DNA of 64,000 nt. Origin: an uncultured bacterium. GTDB lineage: Bacteria; Cyanobacteriota; Vampirovibrionia; Gastranaerophilales; JAILCC01. The first letter of the stretch is position 1. Each line of letters opens with the position of its first letter. Shown here one piece after another: positions 63,689 through 64,000 of the stretch. The position numbers were made by a program, and so were the translations under genes. Below the pieces are notes generated by a model. It was given only the letters and a program-made list of their open reading frames with translations. It made no database searches and was not told the DNA's origin. Where the stretch lies: contig CASDUJ010000028.1 in assembly GCA_949283935.1 (NCBI GenBank), positions 36,506 through 100,505 of the forward strand, read 5' to 3'.

Positions 63689-64000
63689 TTATTTAATATA
63701 ATCTTTTGTATACTTTTCGCATATTAAATCAATATATGTCTGGATATTAAATTGTTTTTTGTTTTTATATATGTATATTGTTGACCAAAAGAAATTATAT
63801 AATATAAAAATAACTATTGATGATATTAATGTCGTTATAAAAAACTTTTTTCTTGATTTTATAAGACATTTAAAATTTTTTAGAAAACAATTTAGAAGCT
63901 CTTTTATAATTTTATTTATTTGAAAAATTATTGGGTGATAAATTTTATAGCTATCAATATAGTCCATTTCATAAGCTAAATAACATAATATTGAAGTATA
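63689..64000 (-). CDS. Unidentified membrane protein, partial (5' end outside window)
   Basis: The frame is open from the window edge to a stop at 63689; an ATG at 63967 gives a 92-residue version, but the reading frame continues upstream past the edge, so the gene may be longer. It has one membrane helix (FFITTLISSIVIFILYNFFW) and many Lys/Ile residues. Its stop is 7 bp from that of kwaB. No family recognised; it may be unrelated to Kiwa. Confidence 0.5.
   Translation of the reverse strand, partial: YTSILCYLAYEMDYIDSYKIYHPIIFQINKIIKELLNCFLKNFKCLIKSRKKFFITTLISSIVIFILYNFFWSTIYIYKNKKQFNIQTYIDLICEKYTKDYIK

Overview
The window is a very AT-rich chromosomal segment of a Gram-negative-type bacterium using the standard code: TGA is an ordinary stop in several intact genes, such as tatC. 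Single-membrane lineages are unlikely because there is a giant autotransporter with a C-terminal beta-barrel, a TonB-like protein, an AsmA-like protein and several exported proteins. Four unrelated proteins share a short N-terminal Phe-Gly motif, a habit I associate from memory with gut Melainabacteria (Vampirovibrionia, Gastranaerophilales). I consider that lineage likely but unproven from this window alone. Layout, left to right: 1-3705 (minus) holds a partial dGTPase, holB, holA and a ROK glucokinase. 3847-8303 (plus) has an unknown small gene, lysS, leuC, a YhcH-family gene and an unknown membrane-associated protein. 8367-12747 has a TPR protein overlapping a TonB-like gene, a small exported protein and ribF. 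12847-19707 is one 2286-residue autotransporter. 19931-22807 carries a GT5 starch/glycogen-synthase-like enzyme and a small protein, both with the FG motif. nadE follows on the minus strand. 24869-26515 is a heavily decayed fusion of a glutamine synthetase remnant and a GltD-like iron-sulfur oxidoreductase remnant, still behind a near-consensus promoter. 26573-34950 holds a Nif3-like gene, an FG-motif amidohydrolase, tatD, glyQ, an exported small protein, a divergent GH13-like enzyme, ruvB and an iron-sulfur flavoprotein. The most coherent system lies between about 35.8 and 44.1 kb: an exported cupin, a Tat-type aldo/keto reductase with two 4Fe-4S clusters, a NapH-like membrane polyferredoxin with an internal twin-arginine segment, tatA, tatC, nickel-pincer cofactor genes (larB, a shortened larC, a fused NikMN nickel transporter component, larE), and a MerR regulator divergent from a flavodoxin. 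Four promoters here have -35 TTGACT, a 19-nt spacer and a TAWWMT-type -10. That long spacer is the hallmark of MerR-controlled promoters, so I propose one redox/nickel regulon run by the local MerR protein. The right part carries housekeeping genes (an AsmA-like protein, two tRNAs flanking a parvulin, gpmI, prmC, miaB, two PlsC-type acyltransferases, pyk, an orphan histidine kinase, gyrB). It ends with a probable two-gene Kiwa anti-phage system (kwaA-kwaB) at 62016-63682 and the end of an unidentified membrane protein gene. No CRISPR array, insertion sequence, integrase or rRNA gene was seen. No gene-free stretch longer than about 300 bases exists; the longest, 24591-24868, is AT-rich and holds the promoter of the decayed locus.
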